Shown here piece after piece: positions 1 to 8,598 of a stretch of 64,000 nt of DNA. Position numbers and translations under genes: made by a program. The first letter of the stretch is position 1; every line of letters starts with the position of its first letter. A model generated the notes under the pieces. It was not told where the DNA came from and searched no databases. It saw only the letters and a list, made by a program, of their open reading frames with translations. The DNA is from Pandoraea communis. Lineage in GTDB: Bacteria > Pseudomonadota > Gammaproteobacteria > Burkholderiales > Burkholderiaceae. Where the stretch lies: NCBI RefSeq assembly GCF_902459745.1, contig NZ_CABPSJ010000004.1, positions 372,001 through 436,000 on the forward strand, in the 5' to 3' direction.

Positions 1-88
1 CCAGGCCGAGGGCTCCGCGAAGGCGGGTTTTGGCATGAGGCTTGGCGGTGCCAAGCGTGTCTGCCGATTGGGAAGGGGCGTCGGGCAT
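1..88 (-). CDS. N-terminal fragment of an unidentified protein, cut by the left edge
   Basis: An ATG on the minus strand at 88 opens a frame that stays open to the window edge (29 codons; it begins MPDAPSQSADTLG and continues with a basic stretch AKTRLRGALGL). A polar N-terminus followed by Arg/Lys residues and then hydrophobic residues would suit the start of a membrane protein, but too little is visible to name it. No strong Shine-Dalgarno is present. It would be transcribed away from the pair at 615-1885. Confidence 0.4.
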   Translation of the reverse strand, partial: MPDAPSQSADTLGTAKPHAKTRLRGALGL

Positions 89-614
89 ACGTAGCGTCTC
101 TGCGTCTGAACTCTGAATGTCCTAGCGTAGGTGCGAATTCGCGTGTTCGTACCCGGCGAGGCTCATTTTTGGGGTAACCCTTAGTTCACTTTGAGCGACT
201 GGCTGATGCCGCGAGGTGGGGGCGCGGCAACGCCGATACGAGAAGAGCGCCCTGGCCTGATCGCGTGTCGCCGCAGCGATGCTTCAGGTTCTTGGGAATA
301 GTCTCAAAATTGTCTGTTGGAGAGCGAATGTAGGCATTTGCCGTTCACGATGGCGACCGATGCTGAACCTTCGCTATCTCTCAGGGGGTTGCCGGTGGTT
401 TTCATCAAACCGGCGTTGTGACGGGGGCGCGATATGACGGCGATATGACAACGTTGTTTGCGCACTTCTAGAGTCTCCGTTCTTTTCCGACCCCGTGAGG
501 GATTCCTAATGTAGACGTTTGACCCGCAGGTATCTGCGCTCCTGCCCGGCATGGCATGAGCGGCCTGTGCGGCAGTCTTTGCGCTGCGTCATCCGTATTT
601 CGAAAGGAGCCGAC
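89..614. other. Intergenic region, no supported gene
   Basis: About 525 bases between a possible minus-strand gene and the first plus-strand gene. Short frames here lack ribosome binding sites and recognisable protein sequence. A GCCGGT/ACCGGC inverted repeat with a 12-base loop lies near 389-412. A clear ribosome binding site (AAAGGAG, 603-609) appears only at the right end, serving the start at 615. Promoters for both flanks probably lie here, but I cannot pick out a convincing pair of hexamers. Confidence 0.5.
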
Positions 615-908
615 ATGCCGTCCAATGCACCGCCGTCACCTTTTCCTTTTCTTCCTGTCGTGCTTGAGTCGCCCACCGGCGCGCAAGGACGCGCACTGTC
701 CGCCGGTGATCGGGCTGCGCGTTCCTCCGACAAGACAACGCGCCAGTCGCCGCGCGGCAAGGGGCGCGCCGCATGCCGCAGCACCGCGAATGCAATGCAA
801 AGCGTGCCCGGCCTGTCGCTGGACGACGGGGCGGCGGCGCTTCGCGTGGAGGTCGTGCGACGCATCGATCCCGCGTGGGTGACGTTGCTCGGGGCCATCG
901 TCCGATGA
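615..908 (+). CDS. Small 97-aa protein of unknown function, translationally coupled to the next gene
   Basis: The ATG at 615 has a strong Shine-Dalgarno (AAAGGAG, 603-609) at good spacing, and the stop codon overlaps the next start as ATGA (905-908), so the frame is probably translated. The product begins MPSNAPPSPFPFLP, has a Pro-rich N-terminus, a basic Ser/Arg-rich middle (SSDKTTRQSPRGKGR), one Cys near residue 56, and a more ordered end containing VEVVRRIDPAWVTLLGAIVR. No signal peptide or membrane segment is obvious and I recognise no family. Tight coupling to a helical, possibly iron-dependent protein would be compatible with a substrate peptide or a small partner, but this is inference only. 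Confidence 0.55.
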   Translation: MPSNAPPSPFPFLPVVLESPTGAQGRALSAGDRAARSSDKTTRQSPRGKGRAACRSTANAMQSVPGLSLDDGAAALRVEVVRRIDPAWVTLLGAIVR

Positions 909-1885
909 GTGCCTCGATCATGTCATCGGTCGCCGACTCCACTTCCGGCTCGCACCCGACGCCGGAGGCATCCACCAAGGCGGTATGGGTCATCGTGTCG
1001 CCGCACGCGCGTTGGACGAGTGACACCCAGGCCGTCACCATCTCGTCGCATGAGGTGTCGTGCACATTGCACGGCGCGCCTGCCGACATTGCTGTCTGGC
1101 TCGATCGTCTGCGGCATGGTTTGTTGCTTGCCGAAGCGCCGGTGCCGGGCACATGGCTTGCCACGCTCGTCGACGAATCGCTGGTGCATGTGTTGCCCGC
1201 GACACGGTGCGATGTCGTTCCGGCATTCGGGAAGATCTGCGATGACTGGGTGCGCGGCATTTTCGCCGCACCGTTCTGGGCCCGGTTTCTGGCCGGCGAG
1301 TCGAGCGACATTCAGGTGCTGGCGTTTCTCGCGCAGCACTACCATCGCGCCGCCGGGGCCGATGTCCACAATCGCATTGCTGTCGAGCGCTGCACCGATG
1401 CGGCACTGCGGCCGTTGCTGTTACGTCAGTATCGTGAACAGCGCGGGCAGGCGACGATGCTCGCTGCCGGGCTTCTGCGCTGTGGTCCGACGGCCCGCAC
1501 GTTCCTCGACAGCGGCGCGTTCGATTCGACCCACGCGCTGATCGATTTCATCATCGACGCAGCGGGCGATATGCCGACTTACGTCGGCTGCTGTGCGCTG
1601 AGCCAGGCCCCGTCAACGGTGCGTGCAGCCAGCGAGATCGAGGCGCAATTCGATTCGCTGGCGCAGCGGTATCCGTCGGCTGCCGAAGGGTTTGCGGCGG
1701 TCTGTGCCCATGCGCGGCACGATGCGAGTGTTTGCGGCGGCACTTCGCTACTCTCGCAGTGGGTGGAGGAAGCCGGTGAGCTCGACGTCGCGGCGCGCTT
1801 GCGCATGTTGCGCGGTGCCTACGGCGTTGCGGCGGCCTACCGTGAGATGTTCGACGCGTTGCATCGACTCGACGAAGATATCTGA
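905..1885 (+). CDS. Probable heme-oxygenase-like (TenA/PqqC fold) protein with an extra N-terminal domain
   Basis: 326 residues from the ATG in the ATGA overlap with the upstream gene; the frame extends further 5-prime, but coupling favours this start. Residues about 25-105 form a compact beta/helix segment (with ADIAVWLDRLRHG and ATLVDESLVHVL) that reads like a small winged-helix domain. The rest is all-helical, with a His-rich helix (LAQHYHRAAGADVHN), a YREQRG helix and a late HARHD motif. This pattern resembles heme-oxygenase-like diiron or cofactor-free enzymes such as TenA and PqqC relatives. The assignment rests on motif spacing and is tentative; metal binding and substrate are unknown. 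It is preceded by a 97-aa peptide gene and followed by an independent exporter gene. Confidence 0.45.
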   Translation: MSASIMSSVADSTSGSHPTPEASTKAVWVIVSPHARWTSDTQAVTISSHEVSCTLHGAPADIAVWLDRLRHGLLLAEAPVPGTWLATLVDESLVHVLPATRCDVVPAFGKICDDWVRGIFAAPFWARFLAGESSDIQVLAFLAQHYHRAAGADVHNRIAVERCTDAALRPLLLRQYREQRGQATMLAAGLLRCGPTARTFLDSGAFDSTHALIDFIIDAAGDMPTYVGCCALSQAPSTVRAASEIEAQFDSLAQRYPSAAEGFAAVCAHARHDASVCGGTSLLSQWVEEAGELDVAARLRMLRGAYGVAAAYREMFDALHRLDEDI

Positions 1886-1928
1886 GGTCAGCGCCGGAGC
1901 CATGCCCCCGAATGGGGCATGTGACTCG

Positions 1929-1934
1929 TATAAT
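1929..1934 (+). promoter_or_regulatory. TATAAT hexamer upstream of the EamA gene
   Basis: A perfect -10 hexamer lies 53 bases before the start at 1987. It is preceded by an 8-bp perfect hairpin (CATGCCCC, 1901-1908, pairing with GGGGCATG, 1914-1921) just after the upstream stop codon; that hairpin has no T run. I see no matching -35 element at the usual distance, so promoter activity is uncertain. Confidence 0.3.
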
Positions 1935-1986
1935 GGCGTCCCAACGGCGGGGGCGGTTGCGACCCTGTGCCGTCCGCCCCCTGACC

Positions 1987-2880
1987 ATGACAACCGAACT
2001 TGCCTACCTCGCCGCGCTCGGCGCCGCCCTTTGCTGGGCCTGCAGCGGCATGATCGCCATCACGCCTGTACGTCAGGCGGGTTCCTTCCCCTTCAACTAT
2101 GCCCGCATGCTGCTGGTCTTCGCGATGCTGCTCATCGCGCTGGCGGTGCTGCGCGGCTGGCCGTCGCTGACCCTCGCGCAATGGCTGCGGCTCACGGCGT
2201 CGGGGCTGATCGGCATTCTGGTGGGCGACACGATTCTTTACACCTCGCTCGGCCGCCTCGGGCCGCGCCGCAACTCCATCGTCTTCGCGACGAACGCACC
2301 GATGACCGCCGTGCTTGGCTACTTCTGGCTCGGCGAGGCGCTCGGTTGGCGTGCCGTGGCAGGTGTGGCGCTCGTGACGGCGGGGGTGGCGCTGGCCATC
2401 GCGTTTGGCGGGCGTCGCGAGGATGCGCACCACTGGGAGTCCGTGCGGGGCGACGTGCGGGTGGGCGTGGCCATTGGCCTGACGGCGGCGCTGTGTCATT
2501 CCATCGGCACGTTGATCGCCAAGCCGGTCATGGCGGCAGGTGTCGATCCGGTAGGGGCGTCGGCCGTGCGCGTCGGGGTGTCGGCGCTGGGGCTCACGAT
2601 TGTCGCCGCGCGGCGCGGACGTGCCGTCTTCTCGGCCTTCACGCCGGGCACACTGGCGCTCACGGCCGCCTCGGGCTTCGTCGGTGTGGCCGTCGGCATG
2701 ACATTGCTGCTCTACGGCATGGGACATGGCAACACCGGCGTCATTGCGACGCTCTCCGCAACCACGCCGGTCATGGTGTTGCCGTTGTTGTGGCTTCGCA
2801 CCCGGCAGCGCCCGGCGGCAGGCGCCTGGTGGGGCGCGCTGATGGCAAGCGCGGGCGTGGCGTTGATCTTCAACCGGTGA
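1987..2880 (+). CDS. EamA-family (drug/metabolite transporter) membrane permease
   Basis: 297 residues from ATG 1987 (MTTELAYLAALGAALCWA). About ten hydrophobic segments are arranged as two EamA repeats of five, with the family-typical N-terminal ALGAALCWACSG and the start of the second repeat near VGVAIGLTAALCHSIGTL. Such proteins sit in the inner membrane and export or exchange small metabolites; the substrate cannot be read from sequence. The upstream in-frame extension of 25 codons lacks a ribosome binding site and is not used. It stands alone, converging on the minus-strand gene at 2932. Confidence 0.85.
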   Translation: MTTELAYLAALGAALCWACSGMIAITPVRQAGSFPFNYARMLLVFAMLLIALAVLRGWPSLTLAQWLRLTASGLIGILVGDTILYTSLGRLGPRRNSIVFATNAPMTAVLGYFWLGEALGWRAVAGVALVTAGVALAIAFGGRREDAHHWESVRGDVRVGVAIGLTAALCHSIGTLIAKPVMAAGVDPVGASAVRVGVSALGLTIVAARRGRAVFSAFTPGTLALTAASGFVGVAVGMTLLLYGMGHGNTGVIATLSATTPVMVLPLLWLRTRQRPAAGAWWGALMASAGVALIFNR

Positions 2881-2931
2881 GTGCTGCGTCGGACGGTGGT
2901 AGGGGGCGAGCGCATCGGCGTCGCCCGGCCG

Positions 2932-3759
2932 TCAGCGCGTGATGGGGGATTGCAGGGTGTCGGCGTTCGGGTGCGACGCATCGACGCTCGCGGCGGGCGG
3001 TGGTACTTCCTTTGCGGCTGCCGGGCGAGGCACGTCCGGCGTCAACAGACGCCGCAGCCACGCGGCAAATCGTTCGAAGACGCTCGGATCGTCGTTGAAC
3101 AACTCGGGACGCAGGACACGCAGATAGTCCAGCAACTGTTCGGATTCCTGAGCGCTGACCGAACCGTAAATCACGGCCAGATCGAGGAGCGCCCGCAACT
3201 CACCGAGTTTTTCCCTCGCTTGCAGCGCACGGGCGGACTCCACACTGCGCTTGGCTTCGAATACGCGTTCGCGCAGCACCGAAGCGGTGCGCCATGCCGG
3301 TGTCTGCAACGTCGCTTCGAGCGTGCGCAGGTCTTGCACCGAACTGACAATCTGCCCGGCGAGCGACTCCACGATACGTTCCTCGCCCTTCGCTTCCCGC
3401 ACAATGCCTTCGGCCCAGCGGCTGGCCTGACGCGACATGTCTTCGCGCGTCCATTCGGGGCGGGACACGAAATGGAACCCGTGCTGACGCGCCTGATTCA
3501 GGATGATCGAGACGACGTCCGGGAACTGCTTGTCGAACGTGCGCTTGGCCCATGCGTAGTGACCGCCTGCGAGCAGTTGGGCGACGGCGGCTTCGGTGAG
3601 CGGTACGGTGCTGTCGAGCAGGCGGGCGCGCAGGAAGTCGTCGAAAGGCGGCGGCGTGAAGTGGCGGTCGACGGCGGCGGAAATGCGCACGAAGGCGTCG
3701 AAGTCCTTCTGCAAATCGGCGAGTGCGGCGTCGGAGAGCGTCAGTGCAATGCGGCTCAT
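2932..3759 (-). CDS. Uncharacterised helical protein
   Basis: 275 residues from the ATG at 3759, chosen because the frame upstream is Arg-rich, non-protein-like sequence and a GGGAG lies nine bases before this start. The product (MSRIALTLSDAAL) is predicted mostly helical, with no signal peptide or membrane segment. Charged helices occupy about residues 110-220, and a Pro/Ala-rich tail (VPRPAAAKEVPPPAAS) looks disordered. I do not recognise a family. It converges on the EamA gene with about 50 bases between stops. Confidence 0.7.
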   Translation of the reverse strand: MSRIALTLSDAALADLQKDFDAFVRISAAVDRHFTPPPFDDFLRARLLDSTVPLTEAAVAQLLAGGHYAWAKRTFDKQFPDVVSIILNQARQHGFHFVSRPEWTREDMSRQASRWAEGIVREAKGEERIVESLAGQIVSSVQDLRTLEATLQTPAWRTASVLRERVFEAKRSVESARALQAREKLGELRALLDLAVIYGSVSAQESEQLLDYLRVLRPELFNDDPSVFERFAAWLRRLLTPDVPRPAAAKEVPPPAASVDASHPNADTLQSPITR

Positions 3760-4301
3760 CGTGACGGGCTCCCTGACGTGACGACGACGGCGTGAAGCCA
3801 CGGGGCGTGCGAGCGCGCGCCTGCCAGCCGAGCGTCTGTGTGAGTGCCGCGAGCTGCAGGCGCTACCGCCGAAGCTCGTGCCACGTGCATCCCCATTGCG
3901 CGTGAAATCATGTGCAGCGATACGTCGTGTCAACGGTGCGCTGCGGTCGTGGCCGCGCGCTGTGAAAATGGCCTGGAGGGAATACGCACCGGCGTTCCGG
4001 TGTGCCTGATCCTCGGGCGTTTATGGCGGCGATTCTTGCGTATCCGTTGCCAATGAATCGTCGCGCTGCCGCCGCGCCCGTCGGAATTCACATTTCGCAG
4101 GCCGCACAGCAGGTGTCTGCATGCATCAACGGCACAACGACGCCCAAACTTTAGCGATGTCGGCCAAAAAAAACCGGCCGTCATGCCGGACGGACGGTGC
4201 ACAGGCGATGAGCGCGTGACGCACACTCAGCGGGCGGGTGTCGTACGCAGATGAGGTCGGTGATAGCCGGCGCCATCGCCGTGCCGCGCGAAGCGGCTGG
4301 G
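3760..4301. other. Intergenic region with one terminator-like hairpin
   Basis: About 540 bases between the 275-aa protein gene and egtD, both on the minus strand. Short frames in the region have no ribosome binding sites or recognisable protein features. The only structure I can support is the hairpin and T run at 4166-4189. Promoter elements for the downstream minus-strand gene should be near 3780-3900 but are not clear. Confidence 0.5.
4166..4189 (-). terminator. Probable intrinsic terminator of egtB-egtD
   Basis: On the minus strand a CCGGC stem (4185-4189 pairing with 4174-4178) with a 6-base loop is followed by eight T (4173-4166). The stem is short, but the T run is long. It lies about 110 bases beyond the egtD stop codon, in the right orientation to end the ergothioneine operon. 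Confidence 0.5.
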
Positions 4302-5285
4302 TCAGCCGCCGGTGGCGGGGCGCAGCAGATAGATGGCGAAACGCGAGCGAGCGTCGAGCCAGACGCGTTCCACGTCCCATCCTGCCGAACTTGCCAGGGC
4401 GCGGAATTCCGTCTGACCGTATTTGTAGGAGTTCTCAGTATGGACAGATTCGCCTGTCATGAACGTGAAGCGATGGCCCAGCACACTCGCCTGGAAAGGC
4501 CGCTGTGCGACCAGATGCATCTCGATACGGCTTGCCGCCGCGTTGAAGCGGGCTTCGTGGCGGAAGGCGTCGAGCGGCAGGTCGCCGTCGAGTTCGCGGT
4601 TGATGCGGGCGAGCACATTCAGATCGAACTGCGCGGTGACGCCACGTGCGTCGTCATAGGCGGGCAATAGCGCGGCGGGGTCTTTGCAAGCATCCACGCC
4701 AACGACCATCCTGCTGCGCGGGCCGAGCATCTTGCCGACGTGCGAGAGAAATGCGGCCGCTTGCCCAGGGGCAAAATTGCCGATCGTCGAGCCGGGGAAG
4801 AAGCCGAGGCGCGGCCCCTGCTTGTCTTGCAACTGCGGTGGCAGGTGAAACGGCCGGGTGAAGTCGGCGCGTACCGGCAACATCGGAATGCCGGGGCAGC
4901 GGCGTGCGAGCGCGGCGACGGCGTCGTCGAAGAAGTCGCCGGCAATGTCGACCGGCACGTAAGCGTGCGGGGTGACGAGGGCGTCGAGCAACTGGGGGGT
5001 CTTGCGGCTCGAACCGCTGCCGAACTCGACGACGACGGCGTCCGGTCCAATGACATCGGCAATGGCGGCGGCGCACTCGCCGAGCAGTGCGGTTTCGGTG
5101 CGGGTCTGGTAGTACTCGTCGAGGCCGGTGATTTCCTCGAACAGTTCGCTGCCGCGCTGGTCGTAGAGCCAGACGCTGGGCAGCGACTTCGGGGTGTGGC
5201 CGAGACCGGCGAGAACATCGGTGGCGAAAGCGTTTTCCGGCAGTGACGGACAAACGAACGCCGTGGCTTGGGTAGCTTGCGACAT
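4302..5285 (-). CDS. egtD: L-histidine N-alpha-methyltransferase (ergothioneine biosynthesis)
   Basis: 327 residues. EgtD trimethylates the alpha-amino group of histidine with S-adenosylmethionine to give hercynine, the first step to ergothioneine, in the cytoplasm. Visible support: SAM-binding motif EFGSGSSRKT (87-96), EYYQTRTE (57-64) of the histidine pocket, and FFPGSTIGNF in mid-protein, all typical of the family; length is usual. The ATG at 5285 overlaps the egtB stop as TGATG, so the two genes are translationally coupled, with egtB first. egtA and egtC are not nearby, as in many proteobacteria. Confidence 0.93.
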   Translation of the reverse strand: MSQATQATAFVCPSLPENAFATDVLAGLGHTPKSLPSVWLYDQRGSELFEEITGLDEYYQTRTETALLGECAAAIADVIGPDAVVVEFGSGSSRKTPQLLDALVTPHAYVPVDIAGDFFDDAVAALARRCPGIPMLPVRADFTRPFHLPPQLQDKQGPRLGFFPGSTIGNFAPGQAAAFLSHVGKMLGPRSRMVVGVDACKDPAALLPAYDDARGVTAQFDLNVLARINRELDGDLPLDAFRHEARFNAAASRIEMHLVAQRPFQASVLGHRFTFMTGESVHTENSYKYGQTEFRALASSAGWDVERVWLDARSRFAIYLLRPATGG

Positions 5286-6610
5286 CAGCGGTCCTCCGCG
5301 AGCCTCAGGCCGCAGAATTGCCAGCGCTGATGGGGGTAGAAGAAATTGCGATACGTGGCACGTGCGTGCCCGGGCGGCGTGGCGAGCGAGCCGCCGCGCA
5401 GCACGAACTGTCCGCACATGAACTTGCCGTTGTATTCGCCGACGGCCCCCGCTGCCGTCCGGAATCCGGGATAGGCGACGTACGGACTTGCCGTCCACTG
5501 CCAGACCGGGCCATAGCATTGCGCCATCGCCGGCTGTGCGGATGCGGTAGTGCTGGCCGCCACCTCCCACTCTTGTTCTGTCGGCAGACGCTTGCCTGCC
5601 CAGCGAGCAAAGGCGTCGGCTTCGAAGTAGCTGATGTGCCGCACGGGCGCGTCGTGGTCGATCGGTTGCATGCCGGCGAGCGTCATGGACTGCCATTCGC
5701 CGTCGTGCAATTCCCAGTACAGCGGATGCCCCCAACCCTCGCGTTGCACCGTCGCCCAGCCGTCTGACAGCCAGAGGCCCGCCATGCGATAGCCGCCGTC
5801 TTCGATGAACGCGAGCCACTCGCCGTTCGTCACCACACGTGACGCGATGGCGAAGGGGCGCAGCAACACATCGTGCGCGGGGGTTTCGCAGTCGAACGCG
5901 AAATGGCCGCTGGATTCGCCCGGATGCCCGATGCGATGCTGCCCGCCGTCGTGTGTTATCCATTGCAGCGGTGCGGCGATTTCGCAGGCAGACGATGGAA
6001 GGCGATGTGCCGGACGCAAGGGATTCTGCGCGAAGAGATGCAGCAGGTCGGTGTGCATCAGTTCCTGATGCTGCTCCTCGTGATGTAGACCGAGGGTGAT
6101 GAGGGCGCGGACGTCGGCCGGTGGGTCGGCATGCAATAGCAACTCGTGCATGGCGGTGTCGACGTGCTGGCGGTAGCGCAGCACATCGTCGAGCGTGGGG
6201 CGCGTGAGCAAGCCGCGCTGCGGGCGTGGATGGCGTGGACCGGCGGCTTCGTAATACGAATTGAAGAGATAGGCGAAGCGCGGATCGTAGGGGCGGTAGC
6301 GTCTGCCGGACAGGGCGCCGGGCTCACCGAGCAGAAAGGCCTCGAAGAACCAGGTGGTGTGGGCGAGATGCCACTTGATGGGGCTCGCGTCGGGCATCGA
6401 CTGCACGGTGGCGTCGGCGTCCGAGAGGCCTAGCGCAAAGGCGACCGACGCGGCGCGTACGGTGTCGTAGCGGACGTGCAGCGGCGCCGGCGCCGTCGAT
6501 ACGTGAGCCGGCGGGCCGTCGCGTGCGGTGCGCGAGCGGGTGGTGTTCTGGGAGGTGCCGGAGGGCGCCTCGGCTTGCGACGTACAACAGGGGAGGGTCA
6601 TGGGACACAC
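5285..6610 (-). CDS. egtB: Hercynine sulfoxide synthase-type ergothioneine enzyme EgtB
   Basis: 441 residues. EgtB is a mononuclear iron enzyme that uses oxygen to join a thiol (gamma-glutamylcysteine or cysteine) to hercynine. The N-terminal DinB-like domain carries the iron ligands: His84 in WHLAHTTWF, and His177/His181 in HHEEQHQE (176-183). The C-terminal formylglycine-enzyme-like domain includes WEVAAS and FVLRGGSLATP. Starts at 6610 or 6601 are both possible; the first roughly 40 residues are Pro/Thr/Arg-rich and look disordered. It is the promoter-proximal gene of a two-gene operon with egtD. Confidence 0.92.
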   Translation of the reverse strand: MCPMTLPCCTSQAEAPSGTSQNTTRSRTARDGPPAHVSTAPAPLHVRYDTVRAASVAFALGLSDADATVQSMPDASPIKWHLAHTTWFFEAFLLGEPGALSGRRYRPYDPRFAYLFNSYYEAAGPRHPRPQRGLLTRPTLDDVLRYRQHVDTAMHELLLHADPPADVRALITLGLHHEEQHQELMHTDLLHLFAQNPLRPAHRLPSSACEIAAPLQWITHDGGQHRIGHPGESSGHFAFDCETPAHDVLLRPFAIASRVVTNGEWLAFIEDGGYRMAGLWLSDGWATVQREGWGHPLYWELHDGEWQSMTLAGMQPIDHDAPVRHISYFEADAFARWAGKRLPTEQEWEVAASTTASAQPAMAQCYGPVWQWTASPYVAYPGFRTAAGAVGEYNGKFMCGQFVLRGGSLATPPGHARATYRNFFYPHQRWQFCGLRLAEDR

Positions 6611-6709
6611 CGCGTTGTGAAACGTGCTGCCTATTGTAGACCCGTTGCCCGACGCCGTCTGTGACGGTTCGTAACCGCGGGCGGTGTCCGGGATGGGCGG
6701 GAAAACGTC

Positions 6710-7234
6710 CTACATCAGCCAGCCCGTAAGGCCGAGCAGGCTGCCGGCGGCGATGAGCCACAATGGGTTCCAGCGCGTGCGCAGCGTGACGACGATGGCC
6801 GCGAGCGTCACGAGTGTGCGTGCGACGTTGACGTCGACTTCCCGTGCGAGCACGGCGCTACTGGCCGCGAGCAGCCCGACGGTGATCGGCGCGAGGCCCC
6901 GCCGGACGGCGCGCACCCACGGGGACTGTTCGTGCCGGTCGACCCAGCCGCCGACGAGATAGGCCAGCAGCGAACTTGGCGCGCATTTGGCGAGGGTGGA
7001 GGTCAGCGCGCCGGGCAGACCGGCGGCTTGCAGGCCGATCAAGGTAACGGCCATGCCGTTGGGGCCGGGGGCGGCCTGAGCCAGCGAAAAGAACGTGACG
7101 AACTGGGCGTCGGTGATCCAGTGGCGGGTCTCGACGGCGTAGCGGTGGATATCCGCCAGCGTGACATTGGTGCCGCCGACGGCCAGCAGCGACCAGAGCG
7201 AGCCGTGCAGAAACAGGTCGATGAGCGTGTTCAT
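6710..7234 (-). CDS. Chromate transporter subunit, C-terminal-half type (CHR family)
   Basis: 174 residues, about five membrane segments. This is a short-chain CHR protein, each subunit equal to half of a full-length ChrA. The motif AAPGPNGMAV (about 53-62) matches the conserved GPN region of the family. Start ATG 7234 overlaps the stop of the partner gene by four bases (ATGA), so the two halves are probably made in equal amounts and act together in the inner membrane. Substrate in family members is chromate or sulfate-like anions; here it is inferred. Confidence 0.85.
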   Translation of the reverse strand: MNTLIDLFLHGSLWSLLAVGGTNVTLADIHRYAVETRHWITDAQFVTFFSLAQAAPGPNGMAVTLIGLQAAGLPGALTSTLAKCAPSSLLAYLVGGWVDRHEQSPWVRAVRRGLAPITVGLLAASSAVLAREVDVNVARTLVTLAAIVVTLRTRWNPLWLIAAGSLLGLTGWLM

Positions 7235-7794
7235 GGGGCGGGTTGTCGCTGACGCGCCAATCGATGGGCGGCCAGTACCGCACAGGGGCCGAGCACGCCG
7301 AGTACGAGCAGCAGGGGCAGGCCGAAAACGAAGCTGCCGATGAAGGTGACGGCGGCGAAGGTCAGTGTGCTCCAGTGCCGTTGCAGTCCGGCGAGCAGGC
7401 GCAGTGCGGTGGCGATCACCAGTCCGGTGGCGGCGGGCATGAGGCCGGAGAGGAGGTGCTGGACGAGCGCGGTTTGCCCCCATCGCGCGTAGGCGAAGCC
7501 GATCAGGATGATGGCGATGGTCGGGCAGAAGTAGAGACCGGCGACGGCTGCGGCGGCGCCACGTGGCCCTTGGAACCGGCGTCCCAATACGGTGGCGATG
7601 TTGGCGACGTTCGGCCCGGGCAGCAGTTGGGCGAGCGGCAGCAGTTCGGCGAATTCCCGGTCGGTCAGCCAGTGGCGCTGGTCGACCACCATGCGACGCG
7701 CCCACGGCAGCACGCCGCCGAAGCCTGTCGCGCCGACGGCGCCGAAGGCCACGGCCAATTGCCAGCAGGTGGGGCGGTGCGCAGGGGGCGCCAC
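7231..7794 (-). CDS. Chromate transporter subunit, N-terminal-half type (CHR family)
   Basis: 187 residues with a GTG start at 7794, two bases after the preceding stop codon. It shows the CHR N-terminal signature FGGVLPWARRM (about 25-35), the conserved LLPGPNVANIAT (about 57-68) and several hydrophobic helices. Together with the overlapping downstream gene it reconstructs a complete chromate/anion transporter from two short chains. The small cytosolic protein encoded just upstream is probably co-transcribed. Confidence 0.85.
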   Translation of the reverse strand: MAPPAHRPTCWQLAVAFGAVGATGFGGVLPWARRMVVDQRHWLTDREFAELLPLAQLLPGPNVANIATVLGRRFQGPRGAAAAVAGLYFCPTIAIILIGFAYARWGQTALVQHLLSGLMPAATGLVIATALRLLAGLQRHWSTLTFAAVTFIGSFVFGLPLLLVLGVLGPCAVLAAHRLARQRQPAP

Positions 7795-7796
7795 GA

Positions 7797-7994
7797 TTAC
7801 CCGTTGCTGATGGGACCGTGGAATTCGTGTTCGAGCCGCACCACTTCCTGGGCGACGAGTGCGATGGCGTTGCGAATTTCCATGAGCGCGGTGTAGAGGG
7901 CTTGTGCGTTCTGGGGGGATTCCAGGGCAACGTCACGGGCGGCGGCTTCGATGGCGTCGAGCGACATGGCGATACGGTCGAGATTCTCCAGCAT
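7797..7994 (-). CDS. Small helical protein of unknown function upstream of the chromate transporter genes
   Basis: 65 residues if started at the ATG at 7994 (MLENLDRIAMSLDAIEAAA); an ATG at 8033 would add 13 residues of less regular sequence. It appears to be a single amphipathic or coiled-coil-like helical hairpin, with no membrane segment or Cys. It ends two bases before the GTG of the transporter gene, suggesting one transcript. No family recognised. Confidence 0.55.
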   Translation of the reverse strand: MLENLDRIAMSLDAIEAAARDVALESPQNAQALYTALMEIRNAIALVAQEVVRLEHEFHGPISNG

Positions 7995-8046
7995 GGATCG
8001 ATCTCCGTTGGCGCGCGCAGAGCGTGCATACACTCATAATACTCAA

Positions 8047-8076
8047 CTGACGTATCTTGGTGGGGGATGTTAGAAT
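8047..8076 (+). promoter_or_regulatory. Probable promoter of tRNA-Leu
   Basis: CTGACG (8047-8052) and TAGAAT (8071-8076) are separated by 18 bases, and the tRNA begins 10 bases after the -10 element. Spacing and position fit a sigma70 promoter for a stable RNA gene. Confidence 0.5.
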
Positions 8077-8086
8077 GCGTGCCCTT

Positions 8087-8171
8087 GCCGGGGTGATGAA
8101 ATTGGTAAACATAGCGGACTTAAAATCCGCCGCCTTCGGGCTTGCCGGTTCAAGTCCGGTCCCCGGTACCA
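8087..8171 (+). tRNA. tRNA-Leu (anticodon TAA)
   Basis: 85 bases including an encoded CCA. The acceptor stem GCCGGGG pairs with CCCCGGT (the first pair is G-T, as in Escherichia coli tRNA-Leu UAA). The anticodon stem GCGGA/TCCGC (8114-8118, 8126-8130) encloses loop CTTAAAA with anticodon TAA at 8121-8123. A long variable arm (class II) and the T-arm sequence GGTTCAAGTCC confirm leucine identity. tRNA-Leu genes are frequent island integration sites, and the next 7 kb looks accessory. Confidence 0.96.
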
Positions 8172-8598
8172 CTTAGGCTTCGAGCCACATCAAGCCAAAC
8201 GCTGTAATCCCTGCTATTCCAGGGTATTGCGCGACATTCTCCGTTCCCTGACAGGTGCCGCAACATAGCCAGACACGGCTGTTTACGCGACTCAGTGCAC
8301 CAAATTTGCACCGGATATTGCACCGGGAAAAATTGGCGGCATATGTGAAGCGGAATGGTGGTTGGCCGGGGCAAGCGCGCTTTGCCCCAGCGTCTATTGC
8401 CGGGCGGACAGCGGCTGCTCGGGATACTGTCCGACTGGCCGCACCGGCTTGTGGATTCAACCGGTCGGTCCACATGGTGCGCACGAAACCCTGTCACATC
8501 CCGTCAAAGGTTCGATCTGCCATGAACGCGCTCGTCGAAGGATGCCCGCGCAGATTGGGTGCGGCTGCGACGAGCGCGTTGCATGACGCATGCCGCCG
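8172..8598. other. Non-coding stretch after tRNA-Leu, with a short repeated TGCACC motif
   Basis: About 430 bases with no convincing gene. TGCACC occurs at 8296-8301, 8307-8312 and 8319-8324, the last two within TTGCACCGG copies 12 bases apart. Small tandem boxes beside a tRNA 3-prime end can be arm-type sites left by a tyrosine integrase, but no integrase gene or second copy of the tRNA end is visible, so the link to an element is only suggestive. Confidence 0.35.
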
